Of a stretch of 64,000 bases of DNA, positions 62,685-64,000 are shown piece by piece (position 1 is the first letter of the stretch; the number at the start of each line of letters is the position of its first letter). Source of the DNA: Diplolepis rosae (lineage: Eukaryota; Arthropoda; Insecta; Hymenoptera; Diplolepididae); NCBI GenBank assembly GCA_030998225.1, contig JAPYXD010000746.1, positions 1,364,001-1,428,000 of the forward strand, read 5' to 3'. The notes beneath the pieces are model-generated. The model was not told the DNA's origin, searched no databases, and was given only the letters and a program-made list of their open reading frames with translations. Position numbers and translations under genes: made by a program.

Positions 62685-64000
62685 TATTCATTCTGCTGAA
62701 GCGCATAAAAGCCTAAATTTAAGAATTTACTTTATGCTGGAGAGCATAAAGAGGAATTCTTTATAACACAATTTTAGGAAATAAAAATAATTTTGTTCTT
62801 CGAATTAATAATTTCTGCTGAAGAGCATGAAAGACTTAATACTAAAATTGACACTCTGCTAAAGAGCATAAGTGTAAATTCCTAATAAAGAAAATTGGAA
62901 TCAAGATTTATATAAAAATGTTGTTCGAAATTTATTCATTCTGCTGAAGCGCATAAAAGCCTAAATTTAGATATTTACTTTCTGCTGAATAGCATAAAGA
63001 GGAATTCTCTAGAACACAATTTTAGGAAATAAAAATAATTTTCTTCTTCGATTAATGCTTTCAGCTGAGGAGCATAAAAGACTTAATTCTGGAATTGACA
63101 CTCTGCTAGAGAGCATATGTGTAAATTACTAATAAAGAAAATTAGAATAAAGATTGAAATAAAATTGATGTTCGAAATTTATTCTTTCTGCTGAAGCGCA
63201 TAAAAGCCTAAATTTAGATATTTACTTTCTGCTGAATAGCATAAAGAGGAATTCTCTAGAACACAATTTTAGGAAATAAAAATAATTTTATTCTTCGAAT
63301 TAATGCTTTCTGCTGAAGAGCATAAAAGACCTAAATTCTAAAATTTACACTCTGCTAAAGAGCCGACTTGTAAATTCCTAATAGAGAAAACTGGAATAAA
63401 GGAAGGAATGAAATTGACTTTCGAAATTTATTCATTCTGCTGCAGCGCATAAAAGCCTAAATTTAGATATTTACTTTCTGCTGAATAGCGTAAAGAGGAA
63501 TTCTCTAGAACACAATTTTAGGAAATAAAAATAATTTTGTTCTTCGAATTAATGCTTTCTGCTGAAGAGCATGAAAGACTTAATACTAAAATTGACACTC
63601 TGCTAAAGAGCATAAGTGTAAATTCCTAATAAAGAAAATTGCAATCAAGATTTAAATAAAAATGTTCGAAATTTATTCATTCTGCTGCAGCGCATAAAAG
63701 CCTAAATTTAGATATTTACTTTCTGCTGAATAGCATAAAGAGGAATTCTCTAGAACACAATTTTAGGCAATAAAAATAATTTTCTTCATCGAATTAATGC
63801 TTTCTTGTAAAGAGCATAAAAGACCTAAATTCTAAAATTTACACTCTGCTAAAGAGCCGACTTGTAAATTCCTAATAGAGAAAACTGGAATAAAGGAAGG
63901 AATGAAATTGACTTTCGAAATTTATTCATTCTGCTGAAGCGCATAAAAGCCTAAATTTAGATATTTACTTTCTGCTGAATAGCATAAAGAGGAATTCTCT
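62685..64000. repeat. Block X, copy 3, cut by the window end
   Basis: Offset 41,276-41,277 bp from copy 1, confirmed at ATGAAAG (62,827 and 63,571). It shares AGCGTAAAGAGG, AAAAATGTTCGAAAT and CTTCATCGAATTAATG, and is closer to copy 1 than to copy 2. It continues past the end of the window. The left edge is the hybrid spacer near 62,665. Confidence 0.8.
63846..64000. repeat. Truncated last unit (class b)
   Basis: A class b unit (CCGACTTG, GGAAGGAATG, TTCGAAATTTATTC) that reaches the GAGGAATTCTCT of module C when the window ends. The array continues downstream. Confidence 0.9.

Larger units (their letters stand above)
1..64000. repeat. Satellite array, ~248-bp unit, about 258 copies
   Basis: The entire window is a head-to-tail tandem repeat in one orientation. 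Successive A boxes lie at 242, 489, 741, 989, 1237, 1486, 1734, 1983, 2230, 2479, 2726, 2975 and 3222, i.e. steps of 247-252 bp, and the same phase can be followed to 63,846. One unit counted by hand has about 70 G+C in 248 bases. Most units contain an EcoRI site (GAATTC), a TTCGAA site and often TCTAGA, so digestion should give a 248-bp ladder. No stretch over 300 bp departs from the repeat, so every gene-free interval here is satellite. Stop codons are dense on both strands, and 248 is not a multiple of three, so no reading frame persists across units. The family is unknown to me; a centromeric or heterochromatic location is inferred from size and purity, not shown. Confidence 0.97.

Noticed and set aside
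1..64000. CRISPR array
   Set aside because: The regularly spaced 17-base boxes suggest repeats with spacers at first sight, but the intervening sequence is itself repeated from unit to unit and spacing alternates 85/41/80/41 bp. There are no unique spacers, leader or cas genes.

Overview
The whole 64,000-base window is one uninterrupted tandem satellite DNA array. I see no gene, RNA gene, transposon, CRISPR array or unique sequence in it. The unit is about 248 bp (247-249 bp in most copies, about 28% G+C when one unit is counted by hand). Anchoring on one box per unit from 242 to 63,846 gives about 257 steps, so the window holds roughly 258 units in one orientation and runs off both ends. A long, AT-rich, gene-free array with shuffled higher-order repeats points to a eukaryotic chromosome, most likely centromeric or pericentromeric heterochromatin or a satellite-rich sex or B chromosome. 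I do not recognise the satellite family and cannot name the species.

The unit is itself built from repeats. It carries four copies of a 17-base box (consensus CTGCTGAAGAGCATAAA) that start modules called A, B, C and D here. Box-to-box distances are about 85, 41, 80 and 41 bp. Module B resembles D, and A plus its spacer resembles C plus its spacer. The 248-bp unit therefore looks like a diverged dimer of a ~124-bp repeat, itself derived from ~41-bp modules. Most boxes contain the small dyad TGCT-N4-AGCA. In some units the A box is also flanked by arms AATTTACACT / AGTGTAAATT, giving a longer imperfect hairpin.

Units fall into at least seven classes, judged mainly by the A module and its spacer. 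They are called here K and a (GAATCAAG spacer; K carries GCAATCAAG and is followed by a TATGCTGGAGAGC C box), b (GGAAGGAATGAAATTGAC), c (AAATAGTTTGTTCAAA), d (AAATTGTTTGTTCAAA), e (ATATGTGTAAATTAC), f (AATGCAATAAAATTGATG) and g (GAATAAGTG, AATGAAAATTTG). Their order is shuffled, but blocks recur. These are a K-b-e-g-b cassette seen six times; a 5-unit tandem duplication (18.7-21.2 kb); a 15-unit duplication (31.4-38.1 kb); a 9-10-unit repeat in four copies (39.0-49.2 kb); and a 24-unit, 5.87-kb tandem duplication (48.7-60.5 kb) that carries a shared 81-bp deletion. Two blocks near 21-30 kb reappear at 61-64 kb.

The array looks like the product of repeated unequal exchange and gene conversion. 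Any function (kinetochore platform, heterochromatin nucleation, satellite transcript) is inference. The most testable lead is the box dyad, which recurs four times per unit and about a thousand times in the window. Duplication boundaries were set by eye from diagnostic variants and are good to about 100 bp unless stated.
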